Part shown: positions 1 to 11,659 of the stretch, one piece after another
Layout: every line of letters begins with the position of its first letter
Numbering within the stretch: position 1 is the first letter of the stretch
Source of the DNA: Ectocarpus siliculosus
Lineage: Eukaryota > Sar > Phaeophyceae > Ectocarpales > Ectocarpaceae
Direction: 5' to 3'
Length of the DNA stretch: 64,000 nucleotides
Assembly: GCA_000310025.1 (NCBI GenBank)
Contig: FN649741.1
Span: 5,408,382 to 5,472,381 of the forward strand
Position numbers and translations under genes: made by a program
Notes under the pieces: model-generated
Seen by the model: the letters and a program-made list of their open reading frames with translations, nothing else
What the model was told of the DNA's origin: nothing
Database searches by the model: none

Positions 1-461
1 GCAACGTGTGTTGCGAAGTCGACACAAACGCACCGTGCAATGATAAGTATCAGTCTTTTGTTTCATGTGTTGTGTATTCGCGCCCTGCCTATGCACAGAC
101 AAACCTGACGCTGAGACTAATGGTAAGAATCCACATCGCTACCTTCCATGACCCATCTATTTTTCGAATCTTGGACACTCTTACCTCCACGATCGGATCC
201 GCATGTTATTTGCAAGTTAGAGGACGCTTGCACAAGTTCCTGGATCTTCGCCTTTGTGTTTCCTTTGAAGGAGGGCCCAGTAAAAAACCTGAGTTGAATA
301 CTCACATGAATTCCGCTGTGCTGCATGGTACCGCTCACCCCACAGACCCACTTGGGCGACGCCGAGGGTGCTTAACTCATGTTCCTCCGCATCGCAGGCG
401 CCCAAAACCCAAAGTACACTCTGTGCTCACGACTAACGGCAGCCCTTTGACCGCTGTTAAG

Positions 462-3400
462 GTGGCGTTGGCGTGTTCGGTTTCCGAGGAGGCCCATGCC
501 TGCCACTCTCATGCTGCTCACATATCGGAGGAGACTGGGGGTCGCGCCTCCTTTGCCGTCGTGTCTCAGCAACTCAAGGTGTGAGCGCGACGCCACATGA
601 GTGCGCGTTAGCAGCAGCTTTCGATTGCCGGTGGGAGACGTTGGGTGTCGATATATATATATTTTTTTACGTGCTGTGCGTGTTGTGTGCTAGTTGAACC
701 CAAGACGCTTGCCCCAGTATGGAGGAAGAGAGCGCGTATGCCGGGTGCGACGGCTGGTCCAAGAGCCCATGCCTGTGCATAATTTCTACGCCATCTTGTG
801 TGTGGCGGGCAGGTTCTACAGCAATATGTAGGTCGCTTTGCAGGAATCATTTCATCCCTTCCTGAGGCATTCGACACACATTCGCTCCTCCTGCGTATCC
901 GTGTGATCTCCCATCGAAACCGGAGCTGTCGCCCAAAGCGCGGGGCGGCCAGTATTGCCCGACTTCGTTTCTCTCGCCGCCCTCTGCAATTCACCCATCG
1001 AGGACTTTTACGATATCGACGTCCGACGCGTGTGTTTCAGGTCAGCCTGGAGCGGATGCTCAAGATAAAGGCCCAGAGCAGCAGCAGCGGTCGCCGTCGG
1101 TTCTCGAAACCGTCTCCCTCATCTACTTCGCCGCCATCTTCCTCGTCCACGCAAACCATCGCAACGGAGGCTGCCCCCCACCTCGCCGCCAACGCCGTCG
1201 ACCCCACCGTGTTAGTCACGATCAAGCACTCCCCGCTGCACGTGGGCTGCTTCTTCCAGGCCTCAACCACGATCACCAGCGGCGGCGGAAGCAGTGTAGA
1301 TGTAGACCAGCCCCTCGACTCTCAGGGGCAGCATCAAAAGGGATGTTCGGCGTTCTCGCTGGCCAGCCCGGCGTGCGCGAGAGTGTTCCCGCTGAGGCGG
1401 TGCGATTGGGAAGGCGGGGGCGGGGGCGGGGCTGGCGCTGCGCTGTTTGCGGCGGCCGCGGCGGTGGAGGGGGGCGGGGGTGGGGGCGGAGAGACCAGGG
1501 GGCACGTGTCAGCGGAGGAGGTTCCAAGGGGAGAACGCCTTCGATACAGGTACAGGACGCCTACGATAGTGCTTGTTCTCGGAAGACGAGGGGGAAATTT
1601 CGTTTGTCTCTCCGACGCTTATAGCGCCTGACCACCCCGTGCGTAGTGCAACTGCGTCCTCCGCACGGCTCAAGAGCTCCGCGGGTGACAAACCGTAGGC
1701 TCCCACGCTCTCTCTTCCAACCCTGCTGCCCGTAGCCGCTGCCGAAAGTCCGTTTGCTGGCTTGTGTTGTAAAGCGTGGAAACTAACAACAACAACACAA
1801 CCGACACAGGCTGCTGGCTCACACGCTTGTGGAGGCTCTGTGGGATCAGCTCTTGTTGGACGTGAGCGGCGGCGGCGGGGTGTTCACGCTGGGCGACACG
1901 TCTCGTCTCATCGGTACCACTGTCGCTGCAGTGGTGAGTGAACAATTGACTGACAGCAGTTAACAGAGGAGAACATGAGAGCATTATCATTCTACCAAGA
2001 ACAAGAAGGACGCAGTCCAGGAGAGGTGTCGGAAGGTATACCTCGCGGGTGGCGGTTCTGGCGTTGGATGGAGGAAGGAAACTTTCTCTCTCTCTCTCGA
2101 CAGCCGCTGTTTCGTTGCGGGTGGTTTTGGCGGCTAGGACTGAGGCTCATCGGCTACCGACCAATGTCGTGTCGATGTTCCACGGTAGGATGGAGGCTAG
2201 GCTTTTCTACGAACTGGCGTTGACGGGGGTGGCTGGGAGGCTATCCAGAGGCACAACTTGGACTCGCGTCCCGCCTGGCGTTGATGCACAATGTGTAAAC
2301 ATCACGTATGAGTGTCAAGCCCCCCAGTATTCTTGCGAATCGTAGCTCGCTCGCCTCAGACACAGGTACAGCGGCGGTAGTGTAGCCCTCGCGAAAAAGA
2401 AGGCGCATGGCAGAGCTCGAGCGCATTGGGAACCTTCTTTCGAGGGGCCGCCGCTGTACCCTCTCGTCTTCTCTCATTCCGACCGCGCTACGTATCATGC
2501 GCACGGCTCTCGTCACAAACTAACCTGACAGGCAGAAGACTTGAAGCGCGTCTCGCTCGAACGACCAGCCCCCCCGGGGTTTGGTGGGGAAGGGGGCGCG
2601 GACAGCGCCTCCAGCGGACGCGGTGGCGGGTTCGGGTCGGATGGGGCTGGGCCGGCTGCTCGCCGTGAGGCGTCTGTGGTGTTGATCGATCGGAACTTGG
2701 ACGTGGCCGCGGCGGCATCGCACGGCGGAAGCCTGCTCCAGCGAGTGAGAGATGCGAATAATAGTAGTACGGTCATCCCTCGGTTTTGGACACGCCTGGT
2801 TTTTCGTTAAAACTGTTGTCCTTAAGCCGGGGAAGTATTCTTACGATTGCTACCCCTCCTTGTGTTTGTCTGTGGGGCACCGTGCCCGTGACAAAAAGGG
2901 TGTCCTTTGCCGAGGGACGACTGCCGCTGCTGCAAAGGTTATTGTTGGGCGAGATCATAGGCCTCGTGTGCTTGGTTTGGCCCGAAGGGGAATAGATAGG
3001 CACAGAGATGGTTTTGTGTCCGGCCGGGGGTTGGTCGTGTCTGTCTGTCTGTTTGTCTGACTGTCTTAGTCTTCAGATGTTCGTTGATGTTGGCGCGAGA
3101 TTCTTGTAAGCGGTTTGCGGTGAGACCGGTGGAACGACGGGTTCGGTGCCTGGCGCGTGCAGCCGCGAGAAGCATTTACACCGTGGCTACAATACAATTT
3201 TGTTGCTGCTGAAATCTTTTCGTGTGTGGAGGCGGGTTGTCATTGTTTTTGGCAGCCGTACGTGGGACGTTAAGAAGGTGCAAATACCAAGGAACTACTG
3301 CTGTTGCATTTCGATACGCTACGTGTCCCCCCACCACAACTAGGGAAGTAGCCACAAGAAAGCCATTCATGGACCCCTCTCTGCCCTCACCGCGCACCCA

Positions 3401-3487
3401 TCGCCTTGATCGCCGTTGATTTACGCGATCTCTCTTAATTTCCCTCTCTCTCTCTCCCTCCCTCTCTCTTTCTCTCTCTCCCTCTCT

Positions 3488-3583
<96 letters not shown>

Positions 3584-6500
3584 CTCTCTACCTCCCTCCC
3601 TCTCTCTTTCTCTCTTTCTCTCTCCCTCTCTCTCCCTCTCTCTCCCTCTCTCTCCTTCCCTCTCACCCTCCCTCTCGTGTTGCCCTACCGAACCTCGCGC
3701 GCTGCCATACGGCGGCGGCCACGACCGGGGCCCCGCAGATCCTGAGCTCGATAGATCGAACCGGCACTCCAAACTCCGCCGTCCCAGCCACCCCCTCTTC
3801 GCCCGAGGCCGTCGCCATCGACTGGTCTCCTTCCGCCGCAGCTCACCAGCAGGATGTAGGCGTGGTCTTGCCCATGCTCACGCCAGGTCTCGGACTTCCG
3901 GCACGCGCGGCGGCGGTGGAACGAAGCGGCGGTGGCAGCGGCGGCGGCGGCGGCGGCGGCGGCGAGGGTGCCGGGGGAAAGCCACCGCGCTTGCTGGCGA
4001 TGAAGGCTCTGTCTGGGTTTCCGTGGCGGGCGCCGCCGTCCCTGTGTCACTCGGGGGGCGACGCGGGCGCGGCGGCGGGGGTGGTGCATGCGATGGCCTG
4101 CCACGGGGAGGAGGAAGGGCAGGCAGCTCTCATCTCGGCCCTGGAGAAGTGAGTTTGTTGGGCTGGGGAAGGCGAAAACGTTGCCCGGAAGGCAATCGCT
4201 CGGGGGGGAGTGAGTGCGGCTGGCCATCACGGTCGTTCCTCCTAGTATCTGAGTACGTGTGTTGAGCTACGGGGGGGGGTGGGGGTTGCATGGTGTTTGT
4301 GTGTGCTGGTATAATAAGTGATTCATTGAAAATGCTGGGAATGGCACGTATTGCGCCTGCAGGAGGGCCTTACGTATTGTACAATCTTATCTCTTCTTTT
4401 CCTCACGTCTCGTCCCTTTGAAGCCGCGCCTACCGGCGTAGAATAGAGTAAACTCCCCTGTCTCTCTCTCCCATCTCCCATTAAAATTTATAAACGACTT
4501 TTCCGACAAGGTGCGTCTCCGACAACGGCTGCGTACCGCCGCCGCGCAAGCGCCGAGGCATGGGGTCGTCGATCATGGCGTTAGTCACCAGCCTCGCCAG
4601 GGGTAATCCTCGTGCTGGCGGCTTGTCGGGTGATAGAGGTGAGGCCTTGTTGGCTGGGGGGGGGGGGACACGTGTTTTTCATGCCTTAGATATTAGACCA
4701 CGCGTCCTGGAGAGAACGGAGCATTGTTCCGGGCGGGGGGGGTGGGTGACCTCGACATCGAAGCTGCCGTAGCTAGATCGCCGGGCGGCACAAATGCAGT
4801 CTGTGCTATGCACACGTTGTTTCCTACTTGCATTTCAGTGGGATGCTTGCTCGCTCATCGTGAGGTCCCCCATGTGTCTGTTTTTTTTGTTTGGCGCCTT
4901 GCCTCAAGCTTCCTTCCTTTCATCTCGAGCACACCTGTGTACCTCCTACCCCACCAATGCTACCCTGCTGTGCTGGTGATCGCCGTTTGTGTGTGCTTTA
5001 GTGTGTTTCAAGTCCCGCGGGGTGTTGCAAGTCGCGCTGGCGGCGATGGAGGCCCACCAGAGAACTTCCTCGCTGGCGGGGTCCGGCTGGTCGGAGACGG
5101 TGGCGGCGGAGCGCGTACAACTACGGCAGCTCAGGTGTGTGAAAGAGAAGGAAGGGCGCGCTCGCGCACGCTTCGGGGTCCTCGATGCGAGGGAGGGAGG
5201 GTTATGGGTGGTGTCAAGGTGGCGCGGGAGTGGTTTCGTTATCCTTGGAATCACCTTTCACCTATCACCGCATCAACTCCTCGTCAAAGCCTTGTGTGTA
5301 CTGGACAAGCGCGTTGTTTAGTCTCATCTCAGCACACGAAAGGTCGAAGCGGTAGATGCCATGGACAAGCGCGTCGTTCAGTGTTAGCACACGAAGCTCC
5401 AAGCGGCAGATGTCATGGGCAAGCGCGTGGCGCAATTTCAGGGCACGAGAGCTTGGAGGGGTGGATACACAGCGAGAAGGCTCAAGCGTGATTTTTTGCC
5501 GCTGACGGTGTCGCACACTCCTTGCTTGCTGTCTTTATCACAAAGCGCCTCCCCCTCCCTTTCATCAACCTGTGCACTCTTCTGTCCCGCTTGGTTGCCT
5601 CTGCCTCTCCGGTACTTGCCCACACCGCACAGGGATGGTAGCACGGTCGACGTGGTGATGGAGCAGCTCTGCGCCACACTCAACCGAGCTCCACCAATGG
5701 ACTTCTCCTCCTCCTCGTCGTCGCCACCAGGTGGCACTGCGAGTCTCGGTGCCGGAGCGGCTCGGACGGGCTCTTCGGCGAGGGAGGCCCTGCTGCTGGC
5801 CTTGAGGGGGGTGTCGCTGGCCGGAGAGAGCATAGGGGCGCAGGACGCCACCAGCTTTCGAAAAGTGAGGAGGAACGTCGATTCCGTTTTTTTTTTTTTT
5901 GTCTCTCGAACAAGCAACCAAGGACAAGGACCCGTGGCTATTTTTTTTTATATTGCCGTTAGTCGCCTCCTCTACCTCGTGTAGTACCTCCTGCAGGGGA
6001 CGGGTGGTCCTTGCTTGTCTCTACTCGTTTTGTTGATGTGTGTTGTTCGCACTATAACACCGCCATGCTGCGCTGGTGTTACGATTATAGGGCATGCAGT
6101 ATGTTCGATTTGGCCCGCAACATACGGCATTGTGGTGGGCTGACTGTGAGGATGCTTGGTATCGTGCAGCCGTGCGCATGTTGCTAAATCCGTCTCTCGG
6201 TACAGATTGTTTCGTCGAGGTCTGTGATTCGACGGCAGACAGAAACCCGACTAACCTCTCCATGGCACGGTTGTTTTGCTTCAACACCGTTATTCAGGCC
6301 TGGATTTCGCGAATGCTTGCCGGGGGCTTTCGAGAAGGAGGTTCGGGAGTTCCCGCGGGCGTCGCCGAGGCGGTGGACCAGATTCGCTCGAGAAAGCGGG
6401 AGCGCACGACAGCCCCAGAGCCTGCTGCCGAGAGCGTCGGCACGGGAGAGGTGGAGGAGGCCGGGGTCCTGCTTGAGCTGGAGGACATCGCCAGGGAAAG

Positions 6501-6784
6501 GTGCGGTTCTGTGGGGTGACCCCACACGACGGGTGGCGTCATCGGAACGAGACACTTTTTGTCCTTGTGCAGGGGGTGGTGGGTGCGTCCATACGACAGT
6601 CCCGTGACCGCTGGTGCAGTGCCGATGGGTGGGGGTATTCCGCCGTCTGCGATGATTCCTCTCCCCGTTCTCGACGAGGAAGGTCGTTTAACGACGTGCT
6701 CGTCTTTTTAGCTGGCTCTACAATTTGTTTCTCCCGACCCCGCTTACGTCCAGTGTGCCAATCTCGTTTAGTTCTTTCTGCCTC

Positions 6785-6834
<50 letters not shown>

Positions 6835-9474
6835 TTCTCCCGCTCTCTCACACACATACGCATGCGCTTCTAAAAAGCTCGTGCACAAAGCGCACATTCA
6901 GCAATTTTGTTTTGTTCCAACCTCCCTCTGACTGTCTACTTACCAAGCCCCAAGCCCCCCCCCCCTCGAAACCTTCTCATGTCGCCCAACCACAGGACAC
7001 AGCGCCTGCGAGAGGTGGCCTCGTCGAGATCCTTCCACCTCAAGAGCACCGCAGTCCTCAGAGACCTGGGCTTCGAGCCCTACACCTTCGTCGCGTCGGC
7101 AACAGCAGCAGCAGCAGCGGCGGCAGAATCGGCTTCCGGGGGCGGCGACGGCAGCGGCGGTGACGGTGATGGCGAAGAAGGTTGGGATGACTGGGGAGAG
7201 GACGAAGCTGGCGAAGGGGTGAGAGAAAGCGTCTTGCGGGGAGTTTAGAGGGGGATAAGCAGCCTACCTACCCCCCACATGATGGAACCCAGCGGCATCT
7301 GTACGAAAGTACGCGATCATACTGGAAGAGAAGTGTGCGCTCTGTCGGCATGAAGGAGTCCTCGCCTGGGGTTGTAACCAACCATCGAGCTTGCACCGAG
7401 CGCTCGGTTTCGTTGTGGTCGCAGCGGTGAACGGCTCATCCTTGCTTGTATGTCACGGTCGAGCATTCACACCCCTGTCCTGCCCGTGTTGGTCTAAATA
7501 GTTTCGCGCAACCTAACCCGCCCAGCGTCCCACACCGCCTCCCTCCGCCCCGTCTCATGTCTCGGGATGGTGGACCGACCGACCGACACACACACACAAC
7601 CCTCTTGATTCACTCGTGACCAGACCCCGGGCGTCGCCAACGACGACGGGGGGTCGCGAACGGAGCACACCGCGGAGTGCGACACGCTGGTGGGACGCCT
7701 GGCCGGGCTGTTGCTCGATCGGACAAGACCGGACGTGCCGGATCTTTACGAGGTGAGAAAGAGCAAGCAATGCCCTGAATCAAGCCTTGGAGATAATTAG
7801 AGGGAGGTACCATTTTTCTGATTTTGCCCACCCCAAGTTCGTTGGACCAAGCGACGAGGCGGTTTTTGATCCCGAGCCACCCCAGCCCTCACCGATCGAA
7901 AATGACGAGCGCTAGAGAGATTAGGTTTTGATGTCTCTCGCAGTCGTCTGTCGCTCGAAGACGGATGGCGAGAATCAAGTGTGCGCCCTCTTCCCCGATC
8001 AATACGCCACTGTCTAGGCGTCCCTGCCGGCTTTGATTTTCCCTCGCATCAAGACTTACCTGACACAAGATTTTTTTACTGACTTGACACCGCAAGACGG
8101 AAAGCATCGAGGGAACAGCAATGCAGCTGCCTGACAAGCACGCGTGCGCTCGCTGTTTTCTAGTCACAGGTCTTGCGGCGCGACAATCTGGAGCCGTTCC
8201 CGTTCAGTCCCTTGCACTCCCAAACAATCACGCAAACAATACAAACTAACTTTTGTACAAGGCTTTGATTTCGCCCTCTTGTTTGGCCGTTCCGTGTTCG
8301 CTTCTTTGGTCGCACCTTGGACGTGCCGCCTGCCGACCGGAAAAATCGATGTTCGAAATGTGGGGGGGGGGAAAAAGGCAAAGGTTGTTAGCCCTGCCTC
8401 GGTCGGTCTGGGGCTCCTCTCGTCCGGGCTGAAGAAGCTAGGCAGGATGGGAGGGGCTGGGGGAGGGGTGCACCGGGGGCGGCACAAGCAGAGCCGGTGA
8501 GCGGGGTATCTCGACGAAACGGCCACATTATGTAGATAAACTTCGTGGTCGATGTTCTCAATAGTTACGCTCTGGACTGGCTGTTGGTTTGTTTGTCTTG
8601 GGTGCGAGCGCCTGCCGTAGTTGTTGTGTGTTGGCGCCAACTACTTTGCTCGGTTGGATATTTCGACTTGGGTGTGCGACACGCGATGGAAAAATGAAAG
8701 GTGGTTGCGCTAGTTCTTGGTAACATGAGGCGTCTCCTTTCTTTTGCTTGGCTTCGCCTGAGATGGACGATGGGGATGACGCTGTTGCGTGCCTACCTTT
8801 TTCGTTTTGTGCCACCCGCGTGTGCTTTGTGAATGAAATACATGTTGACCCGGTCCTCAGGATGTTCCGGGGAACCCCTTGAGCGCCTCCCTACCCGTCT
8901 CCACCATACCTCCTCTTTATCCGCGACGCTCTCCTCCCATCAACAACACACAGCGTTTACTCCTCCTTCAATGCTTGCCCTCCTTCTAAACCTTGACGAC
9001 TGACGATTGCCTGGACACCTCGATGCCGCGACACTGCTAAATACCTCAACGCTCGTGTCGGAAACCACTGCTGATGACACTAATCGTGTGCCGTTTTGGC
9101 CCCCTCGTTGTTTTTCTCGTTTGTTTTCGTGCGATTTTCTCGGCGTTCCACCGCACCCACCTCCTCCCGACCTTGGATGCCCTGCGGCTTTTGTTCTCCA
9201 ATACCGTCGCCCCCCAACACCCCGCGGCTCGGCACCCTCGCGACAAATTAAAAGTCCGACCGACCGGCCGGTGATAGTTGTGTTCCTAGTCGGCGGCTTC
9301 ACACCCCTCGAGTTAGCCGAGGTCAGCGGTGTTGTGCGGTGTGCGGCGGCGGCGGCGGCGGCGGCGGGCGGGGGCGGATTGGGTACGGAGGTGATCCTAG
9401 CGGGAACGACGGTGTCGACGCCCGATGTGGTTTACGAGCAGATATTTACCCGCCCCCCGGCCGGGCAAACGTGA
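462..9474 (+). CDS. SCFD2: Sec1/Munc18-family protein, SCFD2-like (spliced; 5' end not resolved)
   Basis: Probable SM-family protein acting in SNARE-dependent membrane traffic. Exons that join in phase: 1041-1549, 1810-1933, 2532-2744, 3739-4148, 4511-4602, 5002-5134, 5633-5864, 6298-6500, 6996-7218, 7624-7752, 8384-8496 and 9255-9474 (TGA), giving 866 residues; a further upstream exon at about 462-578 fits in phase but is weaker. Family-like blocks in order: LASPACARVFPL, GDTSRLIGTTVAAV, EASVVLIDRNLDV (the SM-protein 'DR-LD' strand), SRGVLQVALAAMEA, VLLELEDIARER, RTRPDVPDLYE and, near the C-terminus, RPVIVVFLVGGFTPLELAEV, which resembles the terminal strand of SCFD2. All introns are GT-AG. 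Gly/Ala/Ser-rich insertions make it longer than animal SCFD2. The start codon is not identified and may lie before the window. The match is from memory of the family, so SCFD2 orthology is likely but not proven. Confidence 0.72.
3427..3664. repeat. (CT)n polypyrimidine tract of about 235 bp
   Basis: A nearly pure CT/T tract inside the SCFD2-like intron 2745-3738, ending about 75 bases before the acceptor at 3738. Open frames here translate as Leu-Ser or Arg-Glu runs and are not genes. A tract this long next to an acceptor could act as an extended polypyrimidine signal or form triplex DNA; that is inference. Confidence 0.95.
4655..4745 (-). repeat. LINE 3'-tail-like fragment (copy A), diverged
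   Basis: On the minus strand this reads as the family 3' tail (GGAACAATGCTCCGT, a diverged hairpin, then a GGCATG-type end) followed by a C run (G run on +). It lies in the SCFD2-like intron 4603-5001, antisense to the gene. It is shorter and more diverged than the copies near 41.4 and 46.5 kb. Confidence 0.6.
5302..5455. repeat. Tandem repeat, about 2.7 units of 54-60 bp
   Basis: Units begin GGACAAGCGCGTCGTT-like and contain CAGCACACGAAG and AAGCGGCAGATG; starts near 5302, 5362 and 5416. It lies in the SCFD2-like intron 5135-5632. Confidence 0.85.
6784..6840. repeat. (TC)n microsatellite
   Basis: A pure TC run in the SCFD2-like intron 6501-6995, the second long CT tract in the same gene. 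Confidence 0.95.
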
Positions 9475-11659
9475 TCGAAACGATCGATCGGCCCTTCATG
9501 GACGATGTCCACGTGATTGGACTATCCTGGTGCCGTGGTGCTAAAAACAGACGCGGTCGGGTAGGCTGCCATGGTGGCGTAAGTGTGGGTCCGGCCAACT
9601 CGACGTCGAAGAACGTTTAGCAGGCACGTTGGGGGTGAGCATAGATTGCGGAGTAGTGTATTTTGGGGGGCGAGGGTCCTTCAGCAGGAGGGGGCAGGAT
9701 GTTCCATCCCTGCACTTCAGGGTGGCGCGAAACTTTGACAGCGGATAAGACCGATCTTGACTCGCTTGCGTACCAGGTCAAGGAACCTCGTTTCTGTTTT
9801 TAAACAATCATGACTTCGGTGCATAAAGGCACCCAGAAGAACACATGACCCCACCGAGAGGACATGCTGTCATTCTTGCCATTCGACCTTGGGGGCCACG
9901 TGGGATGACGTTAACTGAGCGTCAACCAGCAGTGCATCTATTGGCTATGTTATAATAGGTCTGGAGCAAAGCATCGTCACACGATACACTCGAAACAGTC
10001 ACACGACAAGTTCGCCACAGCGACAGGATGAGGTCACGTGCATCGCCATGTTTTGTTTTGTGGAATCACTTTCCCCGCCCGGCGGGTTGGTCGAAGAACG
10101 CCTGCCACATGTTCCAATCCGAGTAGGAACGGTGTCTGCTCCGGAACCAAAAGAGTCTACTTGTAAAAGGAGATCTTGTCTGCGATTTTTTCACCGGAGA
10201 AAATTGACCGCGCTAAAAAAATTTCTCCCAGCTCGCGAAAGCTATACGTGCGACCTAGGCCTCGACGGCCCTGTCCAAGAAATTTCAATCGAAGCGAAAC
10301 CGGCGCCAAACGCAAGCACTGTGTCTTGCTTCTGCCCACATCAGCATCCCTCTTGACGCCTTCGAGTGTTTCTGCTTTTATCTCTTCTTCGCCGCGGCTG
10401 AAATCGACTTCAATTATTCGCCCTTGGGCGTACTGGAACCCGCACCCGTACACAAATTAATGTCGATGCGCGGAAGCACCGCTGCCTGTATCGCACGTGT
10501 TGTTGGACCAGATTGTACCCAGCCTTGCTTCACCTGCCACCAGTGCTAAAACTGCACACCTCTCATGCACTGAAGTACGTACAACGGGGCTGTCGAATAC
10601 CACCGGAAAACCAAATATCCTTCGATAAAAGGTGCCCACGCCCACCACAACGTACTCTGCAAGGTTACTGCCACGAACGACACATTCGTGTGATGGAACA
10701 CCAGCGACACTACAGTTGAGAGAGAGGAGCCGGACGTTGCAAACGGCGGCCCCAAACATACAACGATCGGTTCCACCTCGACCTCTCCAAAAGCGAAAAG
10801 GCTTCAACTCTTGCGCCGCTCAGCAGGCCCCTCCGACAGCAGTCATGACCCAGACAGACTGACCCAGAAGGACAGACTACCTCACGGAAGAGCAACCGAC
10901 GATCAAGTCCGTCGCAAGCGGTGAACAAAAAACCTCGTAGAAACTACGTCCGGACCAGTGAAAAATCTACGGAACCCCCCCCTCATCGTAAGTCAAATTT
11001 CACGGCAGAAACGTCAAACATCGGCCGGTCAAAGCAAAACGCTAACCTCATATAAACAGCGCCCAACACTGGTATAGACGTCGACGGGCGAGGTGGTGGG
11101 GGGCAGCGAATGCGGCAGTGCTGCCTGACAAGACCAAGGTATAACATACTTACAAGTCTACGGGACGCTTTACGCGGCATATGCAGACATCCCCCCCCCC
11201 CCCCCCCAAACCCCATCCCGCCAGAAAACTGTCCCCGATACTGCACACCATTTTTCGAAAAGCCTTCCGCCATAAATGACCCCAACGCGCTTTCAAACCC
11301 ACAAAAAATATGGTGCGAGAATGGCAATGGCACGTCACGGTTTGTGCTGCAACGAGGACGGAAGCGACAAGACAACCGGCGACCCCATTTGGGAAGGGTG
11401 CAAGTACCACGACAGGGGCATCCTACGCGGACAAGGAAGAGGGCAAACGAAAAAGCTTGGCGTTTTTGGGCTTGGTCGGTTTTCATCAAATACAAGTTGC
11501 ACCGCCAACGCCAGCCAACCAACAACATCTCCAAACAGGGCGTAATGTACTTGTCCCCCCCCCCACCTCAACCCCCCAACCACGCTCCGCCAGCCTCTAT
11601 TCGGTAAAAGACAAAAAAACACCAGCTCCTCCTCCTCCTCCTCCTCCTCCTCTCCCAAA
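9475..11659. other. Intergenic region between convergent genes; no gene recognised
   Basis: Holds the 3' ends of the SCFD2-like gene (+) and the CK2-beta gene (-). Short open frames (for example 10048-10356 +, 11110-11607 +, 10983-11534 -) have no recognisable domain and no consistent splice structure. There is a C run at about 11191-11208. 3' UTRs are expected here but I could not place polyadenylation sites. Confidence 0.6.

Noticed and set aside
3416..3745. Leu-Ser and Arg-Glu repeat proteins
   Set aside because: Translation of a (CT)n intronic tract.
5302..5455. Possible CRISPR-like array
   Set aside because: Three diverged tandem units without unique spacers, in a eukaryotic intron.
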